Shown here one piece after another: positions 36,033 to 44,693 of a DNA stretch of 64,000 bases (position 1 is its first letter; each line of letters starts with the position of its first letter). The notes beneath the pieces are model-generated. The model worked only from the letters and a program-made list of their open reading frames with translations. It did not search any database and was not told the DNA's origin. This DNA is from Azospirillum picis (GTDB lineage Bacteria > Pseudomonadota > Alphaproteobacteria > Azospirillales > Azospirillaceae): NCBI RefSeq assembly GCF_017876115.1, contig NZ_JAGINO010000020.1:1-64000 (forward strand), given 5' to 3'. The position numbers were made by a program, and so were the translations under genes.

Positions 36033-36452
36033 ATGACGGCTTTTCCGGCCCTGCTCCGGGCGGCGTCCGCCGCTCTTCTCCTTGCCGGCCCCGCGGTCGC
36101 GGGCCTGGGGAGCCTCCCCTTTCCCATTCCCCCTCTGGTCTCCCCGGCGGCCGCGGCCGAAGCCGGCCCGTTCGTGCCGGGGCTGACCGACGTGCCGGTG
36201 ATGCCGGGACTGGCCTCGGCCGAATCCGAGCCGCTGGTCTTCGACAAGCCGGGCGGGCGGATCGTCCAGGCCGTGCTGGCGGGCCGGGTGCCGCGCCCGG
36301 CGGTGCTGGCCTTCTACGACCAGACCCTGCCGCAGCTCGGCTGGCGCCGCACCAGGGACCGCATCTATGTGCGGGAGGGCGAGGAGCTGCGCCTGGAATT
36401 CCCGGCGGCGGCGCCCGACACCGCCGTCCGCTTCATCCTGACACCACGCTGA
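36033..36452 (+). CDS. Small secreted protein of unknown function
   Basis: 139 residues. A long N-terminal hydrophobic, Ala/Pro-rich stretch with A-A-A-E near residue 43 suggests a signal sequence. The mature part (about 95 residues) contains PGL...VFDKPGGRIVQA, VLAFYDQTLPQLGW and LEFPAAAPDTAVRFIL; this pattern is seen in short alphaproteobacterial proteins of unknown role. It starts 12 nt after mutM and is likely co-transcribed. Confidence 0.75.
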   Translation: MTAFPALLRAASAALLLAGPAVAGLGSLPFPIPPLVSPAAAAEAGPFVPGLTDVPVMPGLASAESEPLVFDKPGGRIVQAVLAGRVPRPAVLAFYDQTLPQLGWRRTRDRIYVREGEELRLEFPAAAPDTAVRFILTPR

Positions 36453-36585
36453 CGGGGGGCCGCCCTCCGCCCGCATTCCCGCCCTCTGGCCGGGTGCGGC
36501 CGCGGGCCGGGACGCCACACGACCAACGGACAACCACGGGCTCCGGAACTAACCGGACCCGCTTCATCGGGAGAGTGCTGCAGCC

Positions 36586-37362
36586 ATGTCGTACGAAACG
36601 ATCCTCGTCGAGACCCGCGGGCCGGTCGGCCTGATCACCCTGAACCGTCCGAAGGCGCTGAACGCCCTGTGCGACCAGCTCGTCACCGAGCTGGGCCAGG
36701 CGCTCGACGATTTCGAGGCCGACGCCGCCATCGGCGCCATCGTCGTCACCGGGTCGGAGCGCGCCTTCGCCGCCGGCGCCGACATCAAGGAGATGGCCGG
36801 CTTCTCCTACATGGAGGTCTACACCTCCAACTTCATCACCGCGAAGTGGGAGCGGCTGGCCAAGTGCCGCAAGCCGACCATCGCCGCGGTCGCCGGCTTC
36901 GCGCTCGGCGGCGGCTGCGAGCTGGCGATGATGGCCGACTTCATCCTGGCCGCCGACACCGCCAAGTTCGGCCAGCCCGAGGTCACCATCGGCACCATCC
37001 CCGGCGCCGGCGGCACCCAGCGCCTGACCCGATTCGTCGGCAAGTCCAAGGCGATGGAGATGGTCCTGACCGGCCGCATGATCGACGCCGCCGAGGCCGA
37101 GCGCTGCGGCCTGGTCAGCCGCGTCGTCCCGGCGGCCGAGCTGGTCGAGGAGGCGGTGAAGGTCGCCACCAAGATCGCCTCGCTGTCCCAGCCGGTCATC
37201 GCCATGGCCAAGGAGGCGGTCAACGCCGCCTACGAGACGACGCTCGCCGAGGGCATCCGCTTCGAGCGCCGCCTCTTCCATTCGACCTTCGCCAGCGAAG
37301 ACCAGAAGGAAGGCATGGCCGCCTTCGCCGAGAAGCGCCAGCCGGCCTGGAAGAATCGCTGA
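36586..37362 (+). CDS. Enoyl-CoA hydratase
   Basis: 258 residues of the crotonase superfamily. The oxyanion-hole AFAAGADIKEM segment at 60-70 and the two catalytic glutamates, Glu112 in GGGCELAMM and Glu132 in FGQPEVTIG, are intact. It hydrates trans-2-enoyl-CoA in beta-oxidation; short-chain substrates are likely from similarity to FadB1/EchA8 type proteins. It lies between the mutM unit and rpsT, a common order in this class. Confidence 0.95.
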   Translation: MSYETILVETRGPVGLITLNRPKALNALCDQLVTELGQALDDFEADAAIGAIVVTGSERAFAAGADIKEMAGFSYMEVYTSNFITAKWERLAKCRKPTIAAVAGFALGGGCELAMMADFILAADTAKFGQPEVTIGTIPGAGGTQRLTRFVGKSKAMEMVLTGRMIDAAEAERCGLVSRVVPAAELVEEAVKVATKIASLSQPVIAMAKEAVNAAYETTLAEGIRFERRLFHSTFASEDQKEGMAAFAEKRQPAWKNR

Positions 37363-37537
37363 TTCATCCGTCTGCCGTCCCCTGCATCTTGCGGGGGACG
37401 GCGCAGATCCCATCAAGATGTCGTCAGTCGTCGATTAGTCCAAGTCAATGGACGACCACGCCTTGACTCGCGATGCGGTGGCGCGTATAAGGCGCGCTCG
37501 CATCACGACAGCCGTGTCGTTCGGAGTAGGGTTTTCC

Positions 37538-37798
37538 ATGGCCAATCATAAGTCCGCTGAAAAGCGCATTCGTCAGACCGAGCGTCGCACGGAAGTCAAC
37601 CGTGCCCGCATGAGCCGCATCCGTTCCTTCGTGAAGAAGGTCGAGGGCGCGATCGAGAGCGGCGACAAGTCCGCTGCCGCCGAGGCCTTCAAGTCCGCTC
37701 AGCCGGAACTGATGCGCGGCGTGTCGAAGGGCGTTCTGCACAAGAACACCGTGTCGCGCAAGCTGTCGCGCATGTCGGCCGCCATCAAGGCTCTGTAA
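37538..37798 (+). CDS. rpsT: 30S ribosomal protein S20
   Basis: 86 residues. MANHKSAEKRIRQTERRTEVN is the family start; the Ala/Lys-rich helices end IKAL. It binds 16S rRNA early in small-subunit assembly. GGAG lies about 13 nt before the ATG. A strong terminator follows. Confidence 0.98.
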   Translation: MANHKSAEKRIRQTERRTEVNRARMSRIRSFVKKVEGAIESGDKSAAAEAFKSAQPELMRGVSKGVLHKNTVSRKLSRMSAAIKAL

Positions 37799-37819
37799 GA
37801 GCCTTCATACGCCGGTTTC

Positions 37820-37855
37820 AAAGAGCCGCGCCCGGGATTCGGGGCGCGGCTCTTT
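37820..37855 (+). terminator. Terminator of rpsT
   Basis: A perfect 14-bp stem AAAGAGCCGCGCCC / GGGCGCGGCTCTTT with an 8-nt loop, followed by GCGTTTTAA. Confidence 0.88.
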
Positions 37856-37860
37856 GCGTT

Positions 37861-38446
37861 TTAAGTAATGAACGAATATTTGGGAATTGTCTCAGATTGT
37901 CCTTGGGAATCTCCGGAAGTGCCTATGAGATCCGGCATCGGCTATATGGACAAAGCGAACGATTTTATCTTTTTACCCTGTTCGCCATCTGTCCCATTGC
38001 CAGATTTCATAAGGGCGATTAGACTTTTAAACCATTCGGAGGGGCGATACGGGGTGGTGCAACACTCTGTGGCCGGCCGAACACAGCAATGAAATACTGA
38101 AGGTCTTCCTTCGATCCGGGCTTGTTGAATCCCGGTCGGGCGCGCGATCTTCTTTTACTTACAAGCTGTCGCGCTTATGGCGGGATTTACAGTCCCGTCG
38201 ACTCGGGCGCGTGCTTTTTTGGTATGTATTCCGTTCGGGGTCATCCGTGCTTGGAGTCTTCCGGGCAGGAACAAGCGGAAGGCCGGGCCACCATCTGTCT
38301 GACCACCGTCCCGCGTGACGGCCGGGATGGCGGAGCGTCCGGCGGCGGTTCCAACAGCGGGGCGATCCCGCGTCGCCCTGGCTGCCGGGCCGGCAGGCGC
38401 CGCCTGGACGGACCCAGCCGTGGGGAAGGAGCGGGGGAAAGGGAGC
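37861..38446 (+). promoter_or_regulatory. 586-nt AT-richer region upstream of dnaA
   Basis: No gene is supported here. The first ~370 nt are clearly less GC-rich than the rest of the window, with runs such as GATTTTATCTTTTTACC and TTCTTTTACTTACAAG, and a short dyad CGGGA-N7-TCCCG (38181-38197). The region must hold the dnaA promoter. No match to TTATNCACA DnaA boxes was seen on either strand, so an origin is not called. Confidence 0.45.
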
Positions 38447-40021
38447 ATGTCGGTCGGCGTGTCGTTGGATCAGCAGTGGGCGCGCATTCGCGGGCGCCTG
38501 AAGGAAGAGGTGGGCGAGATCGCCTACCGGAGCTGGCTTCAGCCGCTGTCCGTCGCCAGCCTTGTCGGCGGCGAGGTGTGCATCGTCGTGCCCACGCGCT
38601 TCATGCGCGACTGGGTGCTGACCCACTATGCCGACCGCATCCGGGCGCTCTGGGCCGGTGAGAATCCGGAAGTCCAGTCCATCGACGTGATCGTCGCCTC
38701 CACCAGCCCGCCCTCGGCCCTGGTCGCCGACAACGACGACCGGGACGACCCGGCCTCCGTCCCGGGATCGCCGGCCGGCCGCGGCGCCGACCGGCGCCCG
38801 GCGCCGTCGCGGTCCGCCGATCCCGCCCCCGGCCAGCCCGCCGGTGCCGATCCGTCCTCCGCCTTCGGCTCGGCCGTGCCGTCGGCCGCCTCCTACACCT
38901 CGGCCTCCTACGGAGCCCCCTATGGCGGCGCTCCCTATGGCGGCGCCTCCGACGAGTCGCCGACCGCCGTGCCGGCGATCCTGGAGGACCGCTCCGACCT
39001 GTCGGCGGCGCTCGACCCGCGATTCACCTTCGACAACTTCGTCGTCGGCAAGCCGAACGAGCTGGCCCACGCCGCCGCCCGCCGCGTCGCCGACGCCACC
39101 ACCGTGACCTTCAACCCGCTGTTCCTCTATGGCGGGGTGGGCCTGGGCAAGACCCACCTGATGCACGCCCTGGCCTGGCAGATCCGCAAGAACGACCCGA
39201 ACCGCAAGGTGCTCTACCTGTCGGCCGAGAAGTTCATGTACCAGTTCATCCGGGCGCTGCGCTTCAAGGACACCATGGCCTTCAAGCAGCAGTTCCGCTC
39301 GGTCGACGTGCTGATGATCGACGACGTGCAGTTCATCAGCGGCAAGGACAGCACCCAGGAGGAGTTCTTCCACACCTTCAACGCGCTGGTCGACCAGAAC
39401 CGCCAGGTGGTGATCTCCGCCGACAAGAGCCCGTCCGACCTGGAGGGGATGGAGGAGCGGCTGCGCTCGCGGCTCGGCTGGGGCCTGGTCGCCGACATCC
39501 ACCCGACCACCTACGAGCTGCGGCTCGGCATCCTCCAGGCCAAGGCCGATGCGCTCCAGGCCAGCATCCCGCTGAAGGTGCTGGAGTTCCTGGCCCACAA
39601 GATCACCTCGAACGTCCGCGAGCTGGAAGGGGCGCTGAACCGCATCGTCGCCCATGCCGAGCTGGTCGGCCGCTCCATCTCGCTGGAGACGACGCAGGAG
39701 GTGCTGCACGACCTGCTGCGCGCCAACGACCGCCGCGTCACCATCGACGAGATCCAGAAGCGGGTGGCCGAGCACTACAACATCCGCGTCGCCGACATGC
39801 ATTCGGCCCGCCGCGCCCGCGCCGTCGCCCGGCCGCGCCAGATCGCCATGTACCTGGCCAAGCAGTTGACCGCCCGGTCCCTGCCGGAGATCGGCCGCAA
39901 GTTCGGCGGCCGCGACCACACCACCGTCATGCACGCGGTCAAGAAGGTGGAGGAGCTGCGGACCACCGACCCCTCCTTCGCCGAGGACGTCGAGCTGCTC
40001 CGCCGCATGCTGGAGAGCTGA
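38447..40021 (+). CDS. dnaA: Chromosomal replication initiator protein DnaA
   Basis: 524 residues. Domain I (about 1-85, W..I...L...SWL), a Pro/Ser/Gly-rich domain II including repeated YGAPYGGAPYGG, AAA+ domain III with Walker A GGVGLGKTHLMHA and Walker B LMIDDVQF, and domain IV with the DNA-binding signature GGRDHTTVMHAVKKVEEL. It binds DnaA boxes and opens the origin. The ATG at 38447 follows GGGAAAGGGAG. dnaN, recF and gyrB are not downstream as in many bacteria. Confidence 0.98.
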   Translation: MSVGVSLDQQWARIRGRLKEEVGEIAYRSWLQPLSVASLVGGEVCIVVPTRFMRDWVLTHYADRIRALWAGENPEVQSIDVIVASTSPPSALVADNDDRDDPASVPGSPAGRGADRRPAPSRSADPAPGQPAGADPSSAFGSAVPSAASYTSASYGAPYGGAPYGGASDESPTAVPAILEDRSDLSAALDPRFTFDNFVVGKPNELAHAAARRVADATTVTFNPLFLYGGVGLGKTHLMHALAWQIRKNDPNRKVLYLSAEKFMYQFIRALRFKDTMAFKQQFRSVDVLMIDDVQFISGKDSTQEEFFHTFNALVDQNRQVVISADKSPSDLEGMEERLRSRLGWGLVADIHPTTYELRLGILQAKADALQASIPLKVLEFLAHKITSNVRELEGALNRIVAHAELVGRSISLETTQEVLHDLLRANDRRVTIDEIQKRVAEHYNIRVADMHSARRARAVARPRQIAMYLAKQLTARSLPEIGRKFGGRDHTTVMHAVKKVEELRTTDPSFAEDVELLRRMLES

Positions 40022-40041
40022 CCGGCCGCTCCCCCGGACGA

Positions 40042-40094
40042 GGACCCACTTGGGTCCGGTCCGGCCGGATTGGGCCGGATTGGGCCGAATTGGT
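40042..40094. repeat. Short hairpin and 10-bp tandem repeat after dnaA
   Basis: GGACCCA-CT-TGGGTCC forms a 7-bp hairpin 20 nt after the dnaA stop; it is followed by two perfect units CCGGATTGGG and a third CCGAATTGGT (40065-40094). No T tract follows, so termination is uncertain. Confidence 0.6.
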
Positions 40095-40247
40095 GGGATG
40101 TGACGGCTCTATGAAGTTTGGCGAAGCCCCGGTTTAGGCCGTGGACGGAGTGCCTTCGCGCGGGCACACTCCAGGCCTTGAACGGGGCATCAGAGGTCCC
40201 GTCTCCGCAGACCCAACCGCCGCCAAGAGTCAGGGAGTATGGGCGTC

Positions 40248-41417
40248 ATGCCGAAGACCGCATCCGAGCTGTCGAGCGCCGAGACCCAGCGCGCCGCCAA
40301 GAGCTTCACCCGCCGCCTCCTGCTGCAGGGCGCAGCGGCGGCGGCCGGCGTCGCCTCCACCGGTCCCTTCGTGCTGCGCGAAGGCCGCGCCGCGTCGGGC
40401 TCGGTGAAGATCTTCTCCTGGGCCGGCTACATCAGCCCCGACATGCTGGCCGACTTCGAGAAGAAGACCGGCATCAAGGCGACGCTCACCGAATACGGCA
40501 CCAACGACGAGCTGCTCAACCAGCTCAAGGCCACCGGCGGCGCCGGCTTCGACATCATCCACCCCACCGTGGACCGCGTGCCGAACTACGTCGAGTTCGA
40601 GCTGGTGCAGCCGATCGACGAGTCGAAGGTGAAGTGGGACGGCTGCCTGAAGTCCTCGGTCGAGGGCTCCGCCGGCATGGGCGGCGTCGTCGGCGGCAAG
40701 CGCTATTTCGCCCCGGCCGACTGGGGGACCGAGGCGCTGGCCTACGACATGAAGAAGGCGCCGCTCGGCTACGGCACGGCCAGCTACGGCGACCTGTGGG
40801 CGCCGGCCAACGCCGGCAAGGTGACCGTCCGCGGCCATTCCTCGCTGATCGGCATCGCGCTGTGGCTGGAGGCCGAGGGCAAGCTGCCGCATCCCGTGCG
40901 CGAGCAGTTCCAGGACGAGAAGAAGGCGCGCGCCAACTTCGACGCCATCCTGAAGGTGGCGACCGAGCACAAGAAGTCGGTCGCCCAGTTCTGGAGCAAC
41001 GAGAACGAGGCGCAGGGCGCCTTCCGCACCAACGGCTGCGTCATCGGCCAGACCTGGGACTCGACCGCGGTGGCGCTGCGCAAGGAAGGCCTGCCCGTCC
41101 GCTTCATCGCGCCCAAGGAAGGCGCGCTGGCCTGGATGGAGGGCTTCGCCATCCCGAAGAAGGCCGACAGCCTGGAAAACGCCTACGCCTGGATCAACTG
41201 GTTCTACACGCCGGAGGCGGGCGCCCTCTACACCAACCATTCCGGCATCTCCAGCACCGCGGTCGGCGCCGAGGCGCACCTGTCCGACCTCAACAAGCAG
41301 TTCTTCGCCGACGCCTATCCCGGCGACGCGCTGCAGAAGCTGTGGTGGTGGCCGATCCAGGAGGCGTGGTACGTCTCCATCCGCAATGAGTACCAGGACC
41401 GCTTCCTGGCGGCGTGA
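40248..41417 (+). CDS. Polyamine-type ABC transporter substrate-binding protein (PotD-like)
   Basis: About 389 residues. A TRRLLLQG segment followed by an Ala-rich hydrophobic stretch resembles a twin-arginine signal. The solute-binding domain begins VKIFSWAGYISPDMLADFEKKTGI, typical of spermidine/putrescine-type binding proteins. The GGGAG site (40233-40237) is 10 nt before the ATG at 40248; an ATG at 40239 is too close to it. Followed by its presumed ATPase; no permease genes follow. Ligand unproven. Confidence 0.9.
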   Translation: MPKTASELSSAETQRAAKSFTRRLLLQGAAAAAGVASTGPFVLREGRAASGSVKIFSWAGYISPDMLADFEKKTGIKATLTEYGTNDELLNQLKATGGAGFDIIHPTVDRVPNYVEFELVQPIDESKVKWDGCLKSSVEGSAGMGGVVGGKRYFAPADWGTEALAYDMKKAPLGYGTASYGDLWAPANAGKVTVRGHSSLIGIALWLEAEGKLPHPVREQFQDEKKARANFDAILKVATEHKKSVAQFWSNENEAQGAFRTNGCVIGQTWDSTAVALRKEGLPVRFIAPKEGALAWMEGFAIPKKADSLENAYAWINWFYTPEAGALYTNHSGISSTAVGAEAHLSDLNKQFFADAYPGDALQKLWWWPIQEAWYVSIRNEYQDRFLAA

Positions 41418-41430
41418 TCCAGTCCTCCCC

Positions 41431-41473
41431 CTCCCGCCTCTCGCGCAAACGACGTTCGTGCGAGAGGCGGGAC
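41431..41473. repeat. Mosaic palindromic repeat, copy 4 (short, between binding protein and ATPase)
   Basis: A 12-bp perfect stem CCCGCCTCTCGC / GCGAGAGGCGGG with a 15-nt inner part GCAAACGACGTTCGT, the same module as the GCACAAA...TTTGTGC part of copies 1, 5 and 6. Confidence 0.8.
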
Positions 41474-41504
41474 GGGGAGATACGTCTCCATTCCGGCAGG
41501 ATAC

Positions 41505-42569
41505 ATGAGCCAAGACGTCCAACTCGACTCGGTCACCATGCGCTTCGGCGACACCGTCGCCGTGCGCGAGGTGTCGCTGACCATCCGGGCCGGGGAGTTC
41601 TTCAGCTTCCTCGGGCCGTCGGGCTGCGGCAAGACCACCATCCTGCGCATGATCTCCGGCTTCATGGAGCCGACCTCCGGCGCCGTGCGCATCGGCGGCA
41701 GGGACATGCGGGGGATCGGGCCGAACAGGCGCCCGACCGCCCTGATCTTCCAGAACCTCGCCTTGTTCCCGCTGATGACGGTGGCGGAGAACATCGGCTT
41801 CGGGCTGGAGGTGCGCGGCGTGCCGGCCGGCGACCGCAAGCGCCGGGTGGCGGAGCTGCTGGAGCTGGTGGCGCTGCCCGGCACCGCCGACAAGCGGGTG
41901 ACCGACCTCTCCGGCGGGCAGCGCCAGCGCATCGCCATCGCCCGCGCGCTGGCGGTCGAGCCGGCGGTTCTGCTGCTGGACGAGCCGCTGTCGGCGCTCG
42001 ACCTCAAGCTGCGCCAGCACATGCGGGCCGAGCTGCGCGAGCTGCAGAAGCGCACGGGCGTCACCTTCATCTACATCACCCACGACCAGGGCGAGGCCCT
42101 GACCATGTCCGACCGCATCGGCGTGATGTCGCGCGGCGTGCTGGAGCAGGTGGGCGACGGCCAAGCCATCTACGACCACCCGGAAACCGCCTTCGTCGCC
42201 TCCTTCGTCGGCGAGTCCAACCGCTTCGCCGGCCCGGTGGTGGAGGCGGCCGACGGCTGGGCGGTGCTCGACACCGGTTTCGGCCGCCTGCGCGGGCGCA
42301 ACCCGCGCCGTCTGGCGCCCGGCGACCACGCGACGCTGTTCGTCCGGCCGGAGCGGCTGTCCCTGGGCTGGAGCGAAAATACCCTCAACAACGTCCTGGA
42401 TGCCCGCGTCAGCCACCGCGATTTCGAGGGCGCCTTCGTCAACGCCTTCCTCGACGGCGGCCTGACCGTCCAGGTGCCGCACCTCGGTCAGGAGCCGGCC
42501 TTCGTGCCGGGCGAAACCGTCCGGCTCGGCTTCCGGGCCGAGGACGCGGTGGCCCTGCCGGGGGCCTGA
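41505..42569 (+). CDS. ABC transporter ATP-binding protein, PotA-like
   Basis: 354 residues. Walker A GPSGCGKTTILRM, Q-loop FQNLALFP, signature LSGGQRQRIAIARAL, Walker B LLLDEPLSALD and the H-loop in THDQGEA; the last ~110 residues form a TOBE domain. It should energise uptake for the adjacent binding protein, but permease genes are absent from the window. Confidence 0.94.
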   Translation: MSQDVQLDSVTMRFGDTVAVREVSLTIRAGEFFSFLGPSGCGKTTILRMISGFMEPTSGAVRIGGRDMRGIGPNRRPTALIFQNLALFPLMTVAENIGFGLEVRGVPAGDRKRRVAELLELVALPGTADKRVTDLSGGQRQRIAIARALAVEPAVLLLDEPLSALDLKLRQHMRAELRELQKRTGVTFIYITHDQGEALTMSDRIGVMSRGVLEQVGDGQAIYDHPETAFVASFVGESNRFAGPVVEAADGWAVLDTGFGRLRGRNPRRLAPGDHATLFVRPERLSLGWSENTLNNVLDARVSHRDFEGAFVNAFLDGGLTVQVPHLGQEPAFVPGETVRLGFRAEDAVALPGA

Positions 42570-42570
42570 C

Positions 42571-42725
42571 ACCTCTCCTGCGTCGCGGGAGAGGGAGCAA
42601 GTGCTTGTCACGACAAGCGGCGGCAGTCCCTCTCCCGCGAAGCTCTCGCACAAAGCTCCGCTTTGTGCTGACGCGGCAGGCGGACCTTCGGTCCGCTGAG
42701 AGCGGGGGAGGTTAGGAGGGGGTTA
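42571..42725. repeat. Mosaic palindromic repeat, copy 5 (after the PotA-like gene)
   Basis: Contains CTCTCGCACAAAGCTCCGCTTTGTGC, GGCAGGCGGACCTTCGGTCCGCTGAGAG and AAGTGCTTGTCACGACAAGCGGCGGCAGTCCCTC modules (each shown here in shortened form). The first two are the reverse complement of those in copy 6; the third has the same orientation as in copy 6. Confidence 0.8.
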
Positions 42726-42771
42726 AAGTCAGCGCCCATACCGCCATCACGGGTACGAGCGGCACAAACGA

Positions 42772-42801
42772 AAACGCCCCGGCCGACCGGCCGGGGCGTT
42801 T
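42772..42801. terminator. Bidirectional terminator before the Tim44-domain gene
   Basis: A perfect 13-bp stem AAACGCCCCGGCC, loop GACC, GGCCGGGGCGTTT, 22 nt after the end of the minus-strand gene at 42824. Confidence 0.88.
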
Positions 42802-42823
42802 CGCGTTTCGGAAGGAACTGGCG

Positions 42824-43930
42824 TCAGCTCGCCTGCTGGATCGCAGAGAGCTGCCACTGGCCGCCGCGCGGGCGGACGAAGGTCCACAGCTCCGTCGCCT
42901 CGGTGGGCTGGGACGGGTTGCCCTCGACCACCCGGCCGCTGGCACGGTCCACCGTGGTGTCGATCAGCGAGAAGCGCATGGCGACGGTGGCGTAGTCCTG
43001 CGCCCCCTCGCGCCAGCCCTCGGCGAGGTCGCCCTGGAGCAGGCGGACGTCGCTGATCTTGTTGACCACGCCGCGGTTGCGGTTCTCGGTCAGGTCCTCG
43101 GTGAAGTAGGACAGCATCTCCGGCGTCGTGACGGCGCGCAGCGCCTCCACATCCTCACGCCCATAGGCGGTCTGGACGGTGTTCAGCAGCCGCTCGAACG
43201 CCTCGAAGTCGGCCGCCTGGATGCCGATCTCGTCCGCGGCCTGACGGCGCTGGGCCGGGCCACCCATGCCGCTGCCGCCCATCCCGGCACCCGTGCCACC
43301 ACCCATGGGGTTGTAGCGGACGTCGGCCGCATCGCGGTTCAGCGGACCGCCGGCATAGGCCGGCCGGTTGCCGCCCATCTGGCCGAGCGGCCCGCCGCCG
43401 GCCGGCGCGGTGTTCGCCGTCTGGGAGCGGTTGCGGAAGAAGCGCATGGCCAGCCGGACCAGGAAGACCACCAGCAGGATCTGCAGGAGGAAGCCCAGGA
43501 TGCCGGAGAAGCTGCCCAGCCCGTCGAAGAAGCCGCCGCCGAACAGCATCGCGCCGATGCCGGCGCCGATCAGGCCACCCATCAGGCCGGACATGAAGCC
43601 GCCGCCGAAGAAGCCGCGCGAGGGCGCGGCGGCCGGGGCGGTGGCCTGCGAGCCGGGACGCTGCATGCCCGGCGACATCTGCGGGGCGGTCGACCGCTCC
43701 ATCGGCGACACCGCGCTGGGGGCGGTGGTGGTGGCGGCCGGCGCATCATAGGTGCGGCTGCCGCGGCTGCCGGCCGAGCCGCTCTTGCCGGCGCGGGCGT
43801 CGGCGGTGCCGGCGGCCAGCGCCATCACCAGCGCAACGGCCACCGCGGTCGCCGCGCGGGCGCCCCGGCCGGTGGAGGTGCCGGTGGAGGTGGTGGCGGA
43901 AAGGCTCGTAGGTCGGGTCTTCTCGCTCAT
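42824..43930 (-). CDS. Tim44-domain membrane protein
   Basis: About 368 residues. An N-terminal hydrophobic stretch with A-D-A-R-A near residue 45 may be a signal; a Gly/Phe-rich region (RGFFGGGFMSGLMGGLIGAG, about 100-120) and one or two membrane segments precede the C-terminal Tim44-like domain (from about 240; YGREDVEALRAVTTPEML, WTFVRPRGG). Bacterial relatives (TimA type) are membrane-associated with proposed import-like or lipid-binding roles, but function is not established. Starts at 43930 or 43951 are possible. Confidence 0.85.
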   Translation of the reverse strand: MSEKTRPTSLSATTSTGTSTGRGARAATAVAVALVMALAAGTADARAGKSGSAGSRGSRTYDAPAATTTAPSAVSPMERSTAPQMSPGMQRPGSQATAPAAAPSRGFFGGGFMSGLMGGLIGAGIGAMLFGGGFFDGLGSFSGILGFLLQILLVVFLVRLAMRFFRNRSQTANTAPAGGGPLGQMGGNRPAYAGGPLNRDAADVRYNPMGGGTGAGMGGSGMGGPAQRRQAADEIGIQAADFEAFERLLNTVQTAYGREDVEALRAVTTPEMLSYFTEDLTENRNRGVVNKISDVRLLQGDLAEGWREGAQDYATVAMRFSLIDTTVDRASGRVVEGNPSQPTEATELWTFVRPRGGQWQLSAIQQAS

Positions 43931-44044
43931 GGTCGTGCTCGCTCGTCGCATCTGGTCGGTTTTCCAGCCTTCCCAGATGGGGGTGTCGGCACCCCGGTTT
44001 AAGAGGCGGTCTCACTTTTTTCGAGCGATCATCCGCCTTGTCCC

Positions 44045-44470
44045 CTAATCGGTCTCACTTTGCAGGACATCGCCCTTCAGGGCGTCCATCGCCCGGCGGT
44101 CGCGCTTGGTCGGCCGTCCGGCGCCCGGCGGGCGGAAGGGATCCTGCAGCCGCTCCTCCGGCACCGGCGGCGACAGGTCCTCGTACAGCGCCTGCGCCTC
44201 CGGCGCCGGCCCGCGGCGGCTGCCCAGCGCCACCACCTTGATGACGCGGATGTGGCGGCCCTGCGCGAAGGTCAGCACGTCACCCGGCTTGACCGAGGCA
44301 TGGGCCTTGGTCACCACCGTCCCCGACATCCGCACGCCGCCGTCGTTGCACAGCTTCGCCGCCAGGCTGCGCGTCTTGAAGAAGCGCGCGTACCACAGCC
44401 ACTTGTCGATGCGCAGCCGGCCGGGGGTGCCGCTGCCGCCAGTGTCGTCGGTGTCGTCGGTGTCGGTCAT
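44045..44470 (-). CDS. S4-domain RNA-binding protein, Hsp15-like
   Basis: 141 residues. The S4 motif RIDKWLWYARFFKTRSLAAKL...GGVR is near residues 18-47, followed by PGDVLTF. Hsp15 rescues stalled 50S subunits carrying nascent chains. The first 15 residues are Asp/Thr-rich with a TDD repeat. It lies downstream of the SUV3-like helicase gene on the same strand, with repeat copy 6 in between. Confidence 0.88.
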   Translation of the reverse strand: MTDTDDTDDTGGSGTPGRLRIDKWLWYARFFKTRSLAAKLCNDGGVRMSGTVVTKAHASVKPGDVLTFAQGRHIRVIKVVALGSRRGPAPEAQALYEDLSPPVPEERLQDPFRPPGAGRPTKRDRRAMDALKGDVLQSETD

Positions 44471-44513
44471 GGGCGTTTCCGTGTGTAAATTCGGTTTTGG
44501 TCTTCGTCGGTTG

Positions 44514-44680
44514 CCCCCACCCCAACCCTCCCCCGCTCTCAGCGGACCGAAGGTCCGCCTGCCGCGTCAGCACAAGGCGGAGCTTTGTGCGAGAGCTGGG
44601 CGGGGGAGGGGGTAAGTACTTGTTGGGAACGGCGGCGGCAGTCCCTCCCCCGCCCAGCGGGGGAGGATAGGCGGGGGTCC
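44514..44680. repeat. Mosaic palindromic repeat, copy 6 (between helicase and S4-domain genes)
   Basis: Contains CTCTCAGCGGACCGAAGGTCCGC, GTCAGCACAAGGCGGAGCTTTGTGC and GGCGGCGGCAGTCCCTC modules, with CCCCGC arms. The 90-nt left half matches the reverse complement of copy 5; the right half matches copy 5 directly, so the two modules have been rearranged relative to each other. Confidence 0.8.
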
Positions 44681-44693
44681 GGCGTCATGACAC

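Noticed and set aside
37868..38092. A possible 74-residue protein upstream of dnaA
   Set aside because: No ribosome site, starts in the tail of the rpsT terminator, and composition fits an AT-richer non-coding leader.
37861..38446. Chromosomal origin
   Set aside because: Position before dnaA and low GC are suggestive, but no DnaA-box matches were found by eye, so it is kept only as a finding.
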